In this document: one piece after another, positions 34,510 through 45,607 of the stretch | How positions within the stretch are numbered: the first letter of the stretch is position 1 | Layout of the letters: each line of letters begins with the position of its first letter | Assembly: GCA_039602395.1 (NCBI GenBank) | Contig: JBCNJP010000027.1 | Coordinates: forward strand, 31,478,551-31,542,550 | Direction: 5' to 3' | DNA: 64,000 bases | Source of the DNA: Deinandra increscens subsp. villosa | Taxonomy: Eukaryota > Streptophyta > Magnoliopsida > Asterales > Asteraceae | Notes under the pieces: generated by a model | What the model was told of the DNA's origin: nothing | The model's database searches: none | The model's input: the letters and a program-made list of their open reading frames with translations, nothing else | Position numbers and translations under genes: made by a program

Positions 34510-35855
34510 GAGAAGTTTAGTTTAGATAAGAAGCATAAGAAGGAATCATAGCCATTATATCTTCAATTAAACAAAAATCTATGGCCCAAAATTTTCCAGT
34601 GTAAAATTAGAGAGAAAAATAAAGAAAACAAAAGATTGAAGGACATTTTTGATTTTTTTTATCAAATTCACCCCATTTAAACCTTTATAACTTTTAGATA
34701 CGACATTAATTTTTTAAAATAATTACACCATAAAAACGAGCGTATTTTATCGTTAAAACACGTACAGTGTCGTTATATATAAAATTAAAAAAAATTACTC
34801 TTTCAAATGTTCAGATCATTGTGTCATTGTGTCAAAAATGTTCAGATCATTGTGTCATATTGTGTCAAAATGTTCAGATCATTGTGTCATATGGTGTTGA
34901 AAACCGAAAGAGTATTTAATTATAGATATAACTATATATACTTTTGACACAATAACACAATAATCTGAACATTTTGACACAATGACATAATGATCTAAAC
35001 ATTGTGTAAAAAATGAAAGAGTAAATTTTAGAGTTAATTACACAGTTAGTACCTGTGTTTTACCCATAGTAACAACCTGGGGTACTAACTTCTGGATGTA
35101 ACAACATAAGGTAACAACTTTTAATTTTGTTTCATAAAAGGGTATTAAGCTAACACCCCGTTAACTTTTAACGGGTAAGCACCCCCACCCCCCCCCCCCA
35201 CGTGACAAAAACGTGAGGGCAATTTAGACAATTTAACATTACCCCACATATTAAAACCCATTGATCCAAATCCAAACCTCAATTATTTGCCCGTTCTCTT
35301 CTCCGATCATCTCCGAACTAGGGTTTCCGGCCGTTCTGAGATAATCGAAGAAGAGAACGGCCGAAGAATTGAGGTTTGGATTTGGCTCGATGGGTTTTAA
35401 TATGTGAGGGTAATGTTAATTGTCAAAATTGCCCTCACGTTTTTGTCACGTGGGGGGATTGCCGTTAAAAGTTAACGGAGTGTTAACTTAATACCCCTTT
35501 ATAAAACAAAATTAAAAGTTGCTACCTTATGTTGTTACATCCAGAAATTAATACCCCAGGTTGTTACTATGGGTAAATTACAGGTACTAACTGTGTAATT
35601 AACTCTAAATTTTAACTTTTTTATATAGCAACATTATACACGTGTTAAAGATAAAAAATGTTCGTTTTTATGGTGTAATTTTAAAAAAAAAAATAATGTC
35701 GTATGTGCAAGTTATAAATGTTATAAAAAAATGGGGGAAGTAGATAAAAAGTCAATAAAGATGGCTAAAACTAAGATACCTCTCCTTTTTTTATTAGATT
35801 AAAATCCAATGACTGAAATTCCGTCAAATCATTCTTACTTAAACCAAACTTCTCA
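34510..35855. mobile_element. middle inverted-repeat element
   Basis: Arms beginning ATGAGAAGTTTAGTTTA near 34511 and ending AAACCAAACTTCTCAT near 35852 are inverted copies. Further inward GATACGACATT and ATTACACCATAAAAACGA (about 34697-34741) are mirrored at about 35665-35705. Near 34800-34990 a TTCAGATCATTGTGTCA unit is repeated about three times and then appears inverted. No clear target duplication. The element at 35031-35605 sits in its centre. Confidence 0.6.
35031..35605. mobile_element. inner Mutator-type MITE with 9-bp duplication
   Basis: A 575-bp element beginning GAGTTAATTACACAGTTAG and ending with its inverse at 35605. It is flanked by a perfect 9-bp duplication TAAATTTTA (35022-35030 and 35606-35614). 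The inverted arms run almost the full length, to a short centre near 35330. It is the youngest of the three nested elements. Confidence 0.88.
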
Positions 35856-36002
35856 TTTGAATCTCTACTTAAGAATTAAAATGGGTGTAGAAATTAAACT
35901 TTAGAGTTTATATTTTAAAAAATTAAATTATAAACTGAAATTGTTAAAATGATCAAAACATAAGTACCAAAAGTCACCAAGTACCACAAACATAATTTAC
36001 TC

Positions 36003-37654
36003 TTATTTTCTTGATCGATCATGTTATATCCTATCCAATGACATATTTATTCTTAATTGATGTATAGGTCATGGGTCATACTATACTATATATCAAATTT
36101 GTAATTTCTATTTCAATCAATCTGTCGACTTAGCTCTCAGTTTCTTTTTTATTTATCTTGTCACTTTTCTTATACTAAATTATAAATATTGTTTTTTACG
36201 CTTTAAAAAATATAAAACGTACTCTTCAAGTTTAAAAGCTATATATAGTTCTCTTTGTTTAGACAAATTATCACACTTTTTTTTAGCAAGAGAAATTAAC
36301 TTTTCAATTAGTTAGTTTTATATAGATAATTGTTTTGTCTTTACTCCTTAAAAAAACAAAATAGTTTTCTTTGTTTAGACAAATTATCACACTTTTTATC
36401 TTCTTTTAGCAAGAGAAGTTAACTTTTGAATTAGTTTTATATAAATTATTATTTTGTCTTTACTCCCTAAAAAACAAAATGTGTAATTTTCATATTATAA
36501 TTAATTGTATCTTGAATTGAATATTGATTCTTAATTTTTAACAACCCATGGCACGAGGTTTAGTTTCTTTGAACAATCAAGTTTTTTTTAACTAAGTTAG
36601 ATTTTTCTGTTAGTTCTAAAAGAATTTTAGTTATTTCATATAAAAGAGACTATTTATGTAAATTTGTATTTTATTTAAAACCACAAAAACTAATTGTGTA
36701 ATTACGTTAGATATTTAAATAATTAGCAAAAAAAAGTTATAAATATATTATAATATATCTCTTTATCCTTTCCCTCTCCTATCATTTTTCACAATCACAA
36801 TTTTCAAGAAATTAAAACCTTAAATTCTAATTTACAAGCGACCTGCGTTTAAAAGATTTCTACCATGAATCATTCTAGGTCGAATTTCAAATGGAGTTTT
36901 TCTTATAAATATATTTCTTGATATGATTTGTGTTATATTTCATTCAAACTTGGAAAATTAAAGTTTACATCAAATATAAGGTAAACGGACAAAAAGTTAA
37001 AGAGACAGTAGCAATGGTGGCCGTAAATCCCCTTCAGCGGCGAAGGCTATTTGTAGTGAATGTTCAAAATGTTGCATCGGTTTTGCAAACAAAAGGATGC
37101 AATGTTAAAAAGGAAAGCAAAGATAATAACAGTAATGTGAATGGCGAAGACTGACGTCGAGGGAAACGTATGGTGTTGATGGATGTATAGAGTCTAAATC
37201 TACTATGAACCACCACTCCATTACCACCATTGGCTATTGTAAGGACAATTCCTTCTTGTTGAAATTGCTAAATTTAGCTAAGTAAATTTGACCCGAATAG
37301 TTCTTAAGTGTTGATCTGGATATTAGTTAGGTTAAAACACCCAATTTCTATATGAACCCAAGAATTCAAAATCACCTCCCTTAATGTTAATACATATAAT
37401 TATATAACTTATATCCATAAGTAATGACATCCACCACAACAAATTATTTAACCCTACCCGACGATACATATTGCAACGACAAGTATCGTCGTCAAATAGC
37501 AGTTGGCCTATAACGACGACAAGTCATTGCTATAGGGTTCATATTTTGACAAGCCAAGGGTTTTGAAGGTGACCTGTCGTCCCTACATAGGTGCATGGGT
37601 TCAGGAACATTGATGTGTGATTTCCAAAATTATTTCCTCATACGTTGAAGTGAT
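36003..37654. other. no gene recognised; one tandem duplication
   Basis: AT-rich DNA. A ~117-bp unit beginning AGTT(C/T)TCTTTGTTTAGAC is present twice in tandem, at about 36246-36362 and 36363-36480, with small indels. No supported coding sequence. Confidence 0.6.
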
Positions 37655-37667
37655 GTATGCCGTCATT

Positions 37668-37887
37668 TTTTTAACGACATATTTGGATCTCTGACGGGGA
37701 CATTGCACCACTCACCTGATCATCTCCAATCCCCATCAGGAGGAAACTCACCATATGTGAGAAAAAAAACTGGCCCAACCTATAACCTATTATTTTTTAT
37801 TACAAGTGGGACTTGAACCCAATACCTCCCATTATAATGTGTTTGGGTTCCTCTCCTTAGCCAATTGAGCTAAAGATCATTGGTAAC
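37668..37887 (-). mobile_element. tRNA-derived SINE with target duplications
   Basis: On the minus strand the head reads TTTAGCTCAATTGGCTAAGG (A box) and, about 45 bp on, GGGTTCAAGTCCC (B box), a clear tRNA-type pol III promoter. The tail ends in an A run (T run at 37666-37672 on the plus strand). Direct repeats GTATG(C/T)CGTCATT lie at 37655-37667 and 37888-37900, one mismatch. Same family as 16436-16677. Confidence 0.85.
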
Positions 37888-37900
37888 GTATGTCGTCATT

Positions 37901-39533
37901 GTAGCCCCACAAAAAATCACCGCAATAAGACTACTCCATTGTAATGATCCTCATGATTATCAATCTTAGATGAATGATAAAACATCTATTTCGGGCAATC
38001 TTCATGTCATAATCATATGAACTCTTCCAAACTAAAACTATAGTGAGGTTTAGAAATGGAATAAAGATACTTACATGGAATAAGATTTCAATCTTAACTC
38101 TTTTCGATTGATGAATGATGAATATATATAGCCATATAGGATGCAAGCTAAAGATTTCTTCCAAAATCACCATCTTCTTCCTTCCTTTTTAGAAGACACA
38201 CTCAAAAAGCATACATGTGTGTCGCTCAAACAATGGAAATATGTCTCCAAATAATAAAAACCACTAATATATCTACAACTTAAGAGTCATCTGCAGAATT
38301 TCCAACTTACCATAATAAAAATACTTACTTGAAGAAGATAAAAGACTGTAAAACCAGAGACAACTCAATCTTCTTAACCCTAAAGCGAATTCTAAAATCA
38401 AGGCTTTTCTTTCTAAAAAAGAAAAAAAAATCTCTTAGAAATCCTAACATATATTTTTCTCTTAGAAATCCTAACATGTGTGAATATTAGAGTTGGATTG
38501 ATCAGAGTTTTACTTGGAAAAAGAGGGAGAGATGTGCTCGAAATACGAATCAAACCTTGTCAAGCCCTACAAAAACTAGACGTTAGATATGAGGACTCCA
38601 AGCTAATTGATCAACTTATTTATGGATCTTGTTAACAAAACAATTTCATATAAAAAAACAAAGATTAACAATTTAAAGACAAAAAGCTCCATAACAATTA
38701 TACTTTGAATGCTAGAAAAAACTTTCTAAGCAACAAAAGTCTAGCTCCACTACCTTTATTGTGTCATTAAAAATCAAGCCATACATTAGCAAATAAGAAA
38801 AATTAAAAGATGAACCTAAGAATATCTAATAATGGCCAACACTAGTACTGGATTTGTGAAGCAAGGAATATCATGATGGTTAAGTGACGTGTTCAAATCC
38901 TACCGTTTATATATTTTTCAGGCGCTACCCATTATCCAAAAAAAAATCTGTTACACTATGTTTATTCTAGAAAATCTAGGAATTGTTCTTAAAAAAAAAA
39001 AGATAAATGAAACAAGCGGGCAAAAAATCATAAAACACTAACTATGCCAGAAATCCAACTCAGATTTTCATATTTGCAAGATGATACCCTAACCCCCGTG
39101 ATTTAAAAGCATGTAAAGAGAGGACCACACTATATATATATATATATATACTTTGCAATGGTCCTTCGTTTTCTATGGATTTAGCAAGTAAACCATATAA
39201 GGTCAAGTTTTTAATTGTCCTTAATCCTAAATAACTAATACTTCAATATATTCACATACTTAATTAGTAGATAAACTGTTTGAAATGAACATAATAATAT
39301 ATATTATAAGCATCTGTAACTATTACATTGATATCTATCATATTCTCAGTTGTGTTTCACCAATCATACCATCCTAATTACCTTTGAAAAAATATATATA
39401 GAGAGATATATCATTAATAAAACCAGTCTTACTTCTCAAACAAAAAGAAAAAAAAAAGGATTAAGGAACAAAATAACAAAGTGATAGTAGGGAAAAGAGA
39501 GGGTGGGATATGAGATGAAGAAGTAATAAGGTA
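37901..39533. other. no gene recognised; one weak SINE-like unit
   Basis: AT-rich DNA downstream of MIR156. Around 38870-38950 ATGATGGTTAAG and GTTCAAATCC (38891-38900), followed by an A run at 38938-38947, resemble a SINE. A (TA)n run lies near 39131-39150. No coding sequence is supported. Confidence 0.4.
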
Positions 39534-39623
39534 GGCTGACAGATAGATCATGAGCACACAAAACAATCATATAAGTCACTTTGATACAAATTGACTTTGG
39601 GTGCTCACTCTCTTCTGTCAGCC
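39534..39623 (-). ncRNA. MIR156: MIR156 precursor hairpin
   Basis: The minus strand at 39620-39601 reads TGACAGAAGAGAGTGAGCAC, the exact 20-nt miR156. It forms the 5' arm. The 3' arm (39559-39537) carries GTGCTCATGATCTATCTGTCA. Outer stem GGCTGACAG (39623-39615) pairs perfectly with CTGTCAGCC (39542-39534), and TGAGCAC pairs with GTGCTCA. The centre has a small bulge. The loop is about 41 nt. Family knowledge: miR156 represses SPL transcription factors and sets the juvenile-to-adult phase change. The antiparallel strand could fold too, but only the minus strand has the true miR156 on the 5' arm, as in known MIR156 genes. The central mismatch is larger than in typical members, so Dicer processing should be confirmed. 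Confidence 0.9.
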
Positions 39624-39917
39624 TTAACTCGATCGATCTATAACCCACCACTCCACAAGCTAGTACCTTAATTACCTAGATGGTACATGATTGGCCATTT
39701 TGTGATCAGATCTAAGCAAAATAAAGCCCAGAAACATAGGAAATAAAGGGCCAAATCATGAAGAAAACAACCATGCTGATTTTAGCGTCTCTCTGGGGCT
39801 GTCTGATTAATTAAGTGGTGATCTGGATCACCAGCATGCGGGGAAATAAGATGTGCAGTTGACAAGATCTGGATACATAGAACATGAGTACCAGCGGTCG
39901 CCAGATGTATGTTGGTG

Positions 39918-39995
<78 letters not shown>

Positions 39996-40446
39996 TCTTT
40001 TGGATGAATGTGTTTTGCTAGGGTTTGGGAGCTTTATTAGCGAATGGTATTTAAGTGGTTTTTGGTTTCCGTTTGTTTTTCTTGATATATTTGTATATAC
40101 AAGGGTAAGCCTGGAAGGGTGTGTCACCAATAAGATAGTAAGGCTGTTTGTAGCGGGAGAGTCTCATGTTGCAGCCATACCACCCCACACCCATCGGCCA
40201 GAGTAGCGGCTCCGGACCACCACAATCTTCTCCTTTTCTTTGTTGGCCCACCATCGTAGCCACCATCACATGCTTCCGCATAAGCACTACAAACAACCTA
40301 AGAGATAGAGTTGAACCCATTAAGAAATACTCGTAGAAGCAAGGTTAGAAAGATCAAAAGAGATCAAGATCAAAGAGGCCCGTGAACCCAAGAAGAATAT
40401 ATATATTTTTATAGATTTCATGTAAATTCTAAACAATTTTTTTTCT
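39624..40446 (-). promoter_or_regulatory. probable MIR156 primary-transcript 5' region and promoter
   Basis: Upstream of the hairpin on the minus strand. It contains a compound microsatellite, (AT)n at 39921-39957 joined to (GA)n at 39957-39990; in transcript sense this is (CT)n followed by (AT)n. A TATA-like TTGTATATACAAATATATC lies around 40086-40104 on the minus strand. I infer that the primary transcript starts a little downstream of that; the start is not proven. Apparent frames through the microsatellite are artefacts. Confidence 0.4.
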
Positions 40447-41284
40447 CTAGATATACACACAAGAGGATATGATATCCACACAAACCTTAAACGGGCGCAT
40501 GGCCCCAAACGACCCAATAGAATTTCCTAAAATCCGTAAAGCTACAACTCGTCGAATCGATGTTTTTGTTTGGGCCGTATGGGCCCAAATGGCCCAATTT
40601 TTTTTAATTTATACTTTGTTCCGTATTTTTTTTAATTTGGTGGGTTTTTTAGATAGCCTTTTTAAGTGATTTGAAAAAGAAAGTTTTTTTTTTTTGTTAT
40701 TTTTGTTTTTTATTTTTTATAACTTATAATTAAGTTTTAAGACGCAATTGTCAACAAATTATTTTATTTTCATACTTCTTATAATTGTTACAAGTTATCA
40801 ATGATTTTCTTAAAAGTTATCAAAAGCAAGTGTTTTAATAAACTTGATGGATTTCTTATGGTTTAGGTAGCCTTTTTAAGTGATTAATTTTTTTAATTAA
40901 TAACTTATAAATAAAATTCAAGACATATTGTATGGAAATTATTTTATTTTCATTATTTTTATAGTTGTTACAAGTTTATTTCACAAATACAATAATTTAT
41001 CATTTATTTTCTAAAAAATCATCAAAATTAGGTTTTTTTTATAGAATTTGATAGTTTTTTGTTGGTTTTTTTTAAAATAAAATAAAAAAAGTACGAAATA
41101 AAGTAAAAAGTAGAAGTTTAAAGAATAAAATTTGGGTCATTTGGGCCTATATGACCCAAACAAAAACATTGATTTAACAGGCTGCAGCTTTTCAGATTTT
41201 AAAAAATTCTATTGGGCCGTTTGGGCCCATATGGCTGTTTAGGGTTTTCGTGCATATCACAACCCCTTGTGTGTTTATCAACTA
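40447..41284. mobile_element. foldback / MITE-like element
   Basis: Arms of about 170 bp are inverted copies. The left has CACACAAG, CCTTAAAC, AAACGACCCAATAGAATTT and TGTTTTTGTTTGGGCC. The right, inverted, has CACACAAG, CCCTAAAC, AAACGGCCCAATAGAATTT and TGTTTTTGTTTGGGTC. Exact ends and target duplication are unclear. The middle is AT-rich with AAGTGATT and TAATTTATAACTT phrases. Confidence 0.65.
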
Positions 41285-42117
41285 CCTTTCTTTTACAAGG
41301 TAGATATTTAATTTAATATTTTTAATATATTTGAGTCTATGTTCTATGAACAAGGTAAATATTTAATTTAATATATATTAGTTTATATTTTGATTTTTAT
41401 GGGTTTAAACTAGCTAGGAGTGCCAACCAACTGGGTTTAAATAGGATTGAAGAGGTTCAAATGATGTGACAGTGTAGCGTTGATTGGTTGAGTAGTTCAA
41501 ATGGGTTTAAAGAGGAACACCCCATGCACAGTAAGTGGTGTACCCCCTTAAATCCCATGTGAATGGTGTGAAATGTCTCTCCTATCTCCTGTGAGGGTCG
41601 TGTGAGAGAGACAACCGTGAGTGGGATTACGGACATGAGTGAGCGATTTGAATTATATTTTGAACCATGACAGTTACTATCTTATAAAGGATTCAAATTC
41701 AATCCAAATGTGTAAGAATCTTGCAATATTTTGTAATCATTTGACTAGTAGTTCATTGTATGATGTCTTGCTTTGTTATTACATATGGGTGAGAATGATC
41801 ATGAATGACTTTTGATTAGATTAATGTTGTGTTTTACTTGTTTTTTTACCAATGATTTCAAGCTAGCTAGGATCATTTTTCATTGAATGGGAGCTCTTTA
41901 TCTCTTAAAATAAAGTATTTGACCTTGTGCATAATTCAAATTACCATGTTGGTCTTTTGAAACTTGTATTCATGTTTTTATATCTCTATGTATAAAATGG
42001 ATGCTACACTGAGAATAGTGAAAAAAAATTATACATTGGTTTAAGTTGGAGAAGTTATTTCTTTACATTAAGAGTTTCGACGAACCTTAGTGTCGAGTTT
42101 TCTAATTTATTATCTAG
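41285..42117. other. no gene recognised
   Basis: Intergenic sequence left of the LTR element; no supported coding sequence. Confidence 0.5.
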
Positions 42118-42331
42118 ATTCGTGATGTATCCCAAAGTATACATCTTTTTAGTCAATAATTCTCGACATTTTATACATTTTATATATGTTTTTGAATGAT
42201 AATGATGGTTAGATACTTAAAGTATGTTATATTGTATTTCTAGAAGCCTTGATGGAGATTTGGAAGAAAAACGGTGAAAAACAGAGAAGATACGAAGAAT
42301 CAGGTGAAAACTGGAATGTTCAGCTTAGAGA

Positions 42332-42906
42332 TTGAGGCATTGCTGAATTTGTATGATGAAAGTGACCTCTCAAACCCTTTCTGTCCTAAAGATCATAACG
42401 CCTCGTTACCAGATAACGACCCGTTATGTAGTAAGTTCGAAACGGCTCGTTACACCTGTAACGACCCGTTACGCCTTCCAAAACTAAATGAGCTACTATT
42501 AGACAATTCAAACAATGAAAGGAGAAGGTCGCTAGAATCGTTGCTGCATACTAAAGATGAGAGTCCTGAACAAACTCCTGCTGATGAAACATCTACCGCG
42601 GGACAAATAGGGATTCAAGTGTGTGGATGCGTACACATCCACACTTTCTACAAATTACGCCCTCCATATCTCAGAACGATTAAGTTCGGTCCAGGAAAAT
42701 TCAAGAGTTGGTGGCCCGATGATGCTCAATATTACACAACCACCAATAAATCTGCTAGAGAATTACCTGCTGGTGAAGGAACGAGAGAAAAGCCATATGA
42801 GGCAGGGGTGAAGCAGATAAAAGATAAACCACCTGATGTCAACCAAGTAAAACCAAAGAGCACAGGTGGGAAGCGAATCAAGGAGAAGCCACCTGATCGT
42901 GAATAA
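42332..42906 (+). pseudogene. remnant retroelement ORF
   Basis: An open frame continuing from the 5' LTR stub codes for about 190 residues of internal-domain sequence, including VCGCVHIHTFYKLRPPYLRTIKFGPGKFKSWWPDD and a Lys/Pro-rich tail with three KP(P/K)-type repeats before the stop. I do not recognise a catalytic motif. By position it is the 3' part of an internal ORF of the surrounding LTR element. The nominal ATG at 42274 lies in the LTR and is probably not a real start. Confidence 0.4.
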
Positions 42907-43121
42907 AGCAAGGCCGAGTCTGGCTGAAGACTCGTTAATAAATTTAGCCGCTTCTCGGGAGGCAACCCGTGTTTTAAAAGTTTTAGTGCTTACTTTTATT
43001 TTATTTATTTGTGTGTTTTTGCAAACCAAATGTGTTTCTAACCTTCTTGTTCTTAAGTGTTATTACTTGCAACTTGCTTGATGCTTGTGTGTTGATTGTC
43101 AATGGTATGTTGCTATCGTAT

Positions 43122-44113
43122 TGTAACATCCCAAAATCCAAATTTGCCTTAAATTATTATTTTGTTTCGGGTGTGAGCGGTTTAATAATAATTAAAGTTT
43201 AATTAGTTACTGAAATTCTAAGTAAATAACAGAATAGATGAAACATGAATGTTTAAGGGTTTGAGTTGTAAATATAAGTTATGGCATGATTTGATAAGGG
43301 GGATTTAGAGGAGGGACTAAAGTGGCAATATGGTGATTAAAAGAAAAAAAAAGATCAGGAAGCTCCCATAGGGGGAGATCGCGACCAGAGAAGAGAAAAA
43401 GGGAGAAACCCTAGTTCTTGAGATTTTACACCAAATCAAGCTCGTCGGAGGTGGATTTCGAGAGGGGAGGGCCGAAATTGAGATATTAGCGGCTCATAGA
43501 CCACGAAATCCTTATCCAACTCTTGTTTCCTTGTCAAGTAAGTTGGTCACAAAGTTGTTTAATTTCGTGGATATCATTTAGAGGTTAAATTGGTGTGTAA
43601 GACTTGTTGTATGTGGTGTATATGTTTTCACGGGGCTCGAAATTTAGGTTGCATGCTAGCAATTGATGATTTTGAATGGAATATATGAAATGGGTTTAAC
43701 CCACTTCTTGAAATAGATGCATGACTATGAGGAGGGGTTATGTTGGTTAAATTAGACCCCAAGTAAGCTTGATTTTGTGGTTAAATCTGTTAATCATATT
43801 TTGAATTGTTACTTGTGATGTTAGTATGTGAAATGGGGTAAGCTAGTATGTTAAGGATCAATGCGATAGATTAGGTATTTTTCATGCACACCAAGTGTTT
43901 GTGAAAATGCCTAAAAGAGATTTTGAACTTGAAAGTGTGTAGTTTTGAAAATAATAGTTAGTAAGGTACTTGAGAATCAAGAATGATTATGTTGTGGATT
44001 ATTAAGCTAAGGCTCAACTAATTATAGGTGAATGTGGTGGGAGCTCAAGCCATCAATGAATGCTAGAATGGAAGACTCGAGGTAACACATGAGTGGTTAA
44101 TTTAGTATGTTGC

Positions 44114-44175
<62 letters not shown>

Positions 44176-45017
44176 TTATGTGGTGTGACCATGAACGAGA
44201 TAATGAGTTAGTTGTATATTATGGATGAAGCATGTTGTGTGTAAATAGGCGTATGATCTATTTGGGTTAAGAGTGTATATATGAAGTATGTGGTGTGTAA
44301 AAGTGGCATATGACCCGTTTGGGTATGATAGCAGAAAATGATCCGTTTGGGTTGAGAATGTGTAACTGACGTATGATGAGTGTAAAGTGACGTGTTTGGG
44401 TGTATTAGCAGTAAATAACCCATTTGGGTTATGATTGTGTATACATGTTGCATATTAAGCATAAGAATGTGTTAAATGACTGATTGGATAAAATAGTAGA
44501 GAATGACCCGGTAGGGGCATTGTGGGCATAAGATGTATGTGAAAATTATGTGGAATATTGTAATGTGAACCGTAAGGGTAAAGATGAAGGTATATAACCT
44601 TTAGATGTTAGACTAACAGTTGTAATGTAACACGTAGTGGTTAGTCAGTTAACGTTTTTTTTAAGTGATTGTGATTTGGAAATAATGTGGCACTATTTTG
44701 GGTTAAGCGGAATATGATCACAAGGGGTATGATGAAAGTGACCCTTTTTGGGTTAAGCGGAAAGTTTGTGGCAAAATGAGGTTCTATGGTGGTATTAGTC
44801 CTCAAATTGTCCCAACCAAAAGTCAAGCGGCTTGGTACATTGCCAATGTGCCAAGGTTAAATTATGGAGGAGAATTAGTAGCTGGAAATAGATATATGTT
44901 GAACTGATTTTTTTTTATGGGTAATGTCCTAGCGGGTCAAACGGGTTAGGAGGGTAATGTAAATGAATCTTTAACACCGTTAAATTGGTATGGATAGCAA
45001 AAGAATGGTCTAATAGC

Positions 45018-45069
<52 letters not shown>

Positions 45070-45607
45070 GTGTTTTTATACTTGGTTAAATCCGGGTTAG
45101 AAGAGCACAAAGAATGGGGCAAAGTACAAGCGAAAAACTACTTGAATGTGCAGGTGGGGGAGTCTGGGACGCCCAGAAGGGAGTCTAGACGCCTGGGGAG
45201 TCTGGACGCCCTTTTCCAGACGCAGGGGAGTCTGAACGCCATTTTTTGGGGTCTGCCTACGCCCCTGGGCCATTTTTCATGAAATGTATTGTATTATGCG
45301 GTTTATTGCTTTAGGCCATTAATGCTAATGTGTTACTAGTGTTTTTGGCAGGTATAACTTAGTTGACGGGTCAAGATCGAATCAAAGGGCTATGGAACCG
45401 AGCACCACATGTTTTGGGAACTACATGTCATGTTGTGATGAAATGAATGTTTTGTAACCATATGGTGATGAAACTGATTGTGTTTAACACTATGATATGG
45501 GAATGATGTATAATAATTGGTGGAATTTCTTAACTAAATGAAGGAATTTTCTAACTCTGATTTTCTAATGACGTTTAAACTTTTTAAACGGGATTGGGGG
45601 CCTTACA
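43122..45607. mobile_element. solo LTR nested in the LTR retrotransposon
   Basis: A 2486-bp segment that starts TGTAACATCCC and ends GGGGCCTTACA, flanked by a perfect 5-bp duplication CGTAT (43117-43121 and 45608-45612). TG...CA ends and the 5-bp duplication identify an LTR; there is no internal domain, so it is a solo LTR left by LTR-LTR recombination. It contains (AT)n at 44116-44172 and 45022-45067, a series of ACCCGTTTGGGT-type imperfect palindromes (44310-44430), and several AGTCTGGACGCC-type repeats (45155-45240). It cuts the older element at 42123-49025. Confidence 0.87.

Larger units (their letters stand above)
33600..36002. mobile_element. outer MULE-like inverted-repeat element, interrupted
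   Basis: The left end starts GAGTAAGTTACATTTTTGGTC at 33600 and continues TTGTGGTTTGAT. The right end, reading inward on the other strand from 36002, gives GAGTAAATTATGTTTGTGG, then a related TTTTGATCATTTTAAC. A second inverted block, GCTAACTTC...TTTTTTG near 33717-33745, is mirrored at 34453-34483. The 9-bp flanks (TTCTTTTAC and TTATTTTCT) match 6 of 9. So this is probably an old Mutator-type MITE that was later interrupted by the element at ~34510-35855. Confidence 0.5.

Noticed and set aside
39536..39622. miRNA on the plus strand of the same hairpin
   Set aside because: The plus strand places the altered sequence on the 5' arm and the miR156 complement on the 3' arm; known MIR156 genes have the mature on the 5' arm, as on the minus strand.
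39811..40206. Open frames on both strands through the (AT)n-(GA)n repeat
   Set aside because: They are dipeptide runs (YI, SL, ER) produced by the microsatellite.
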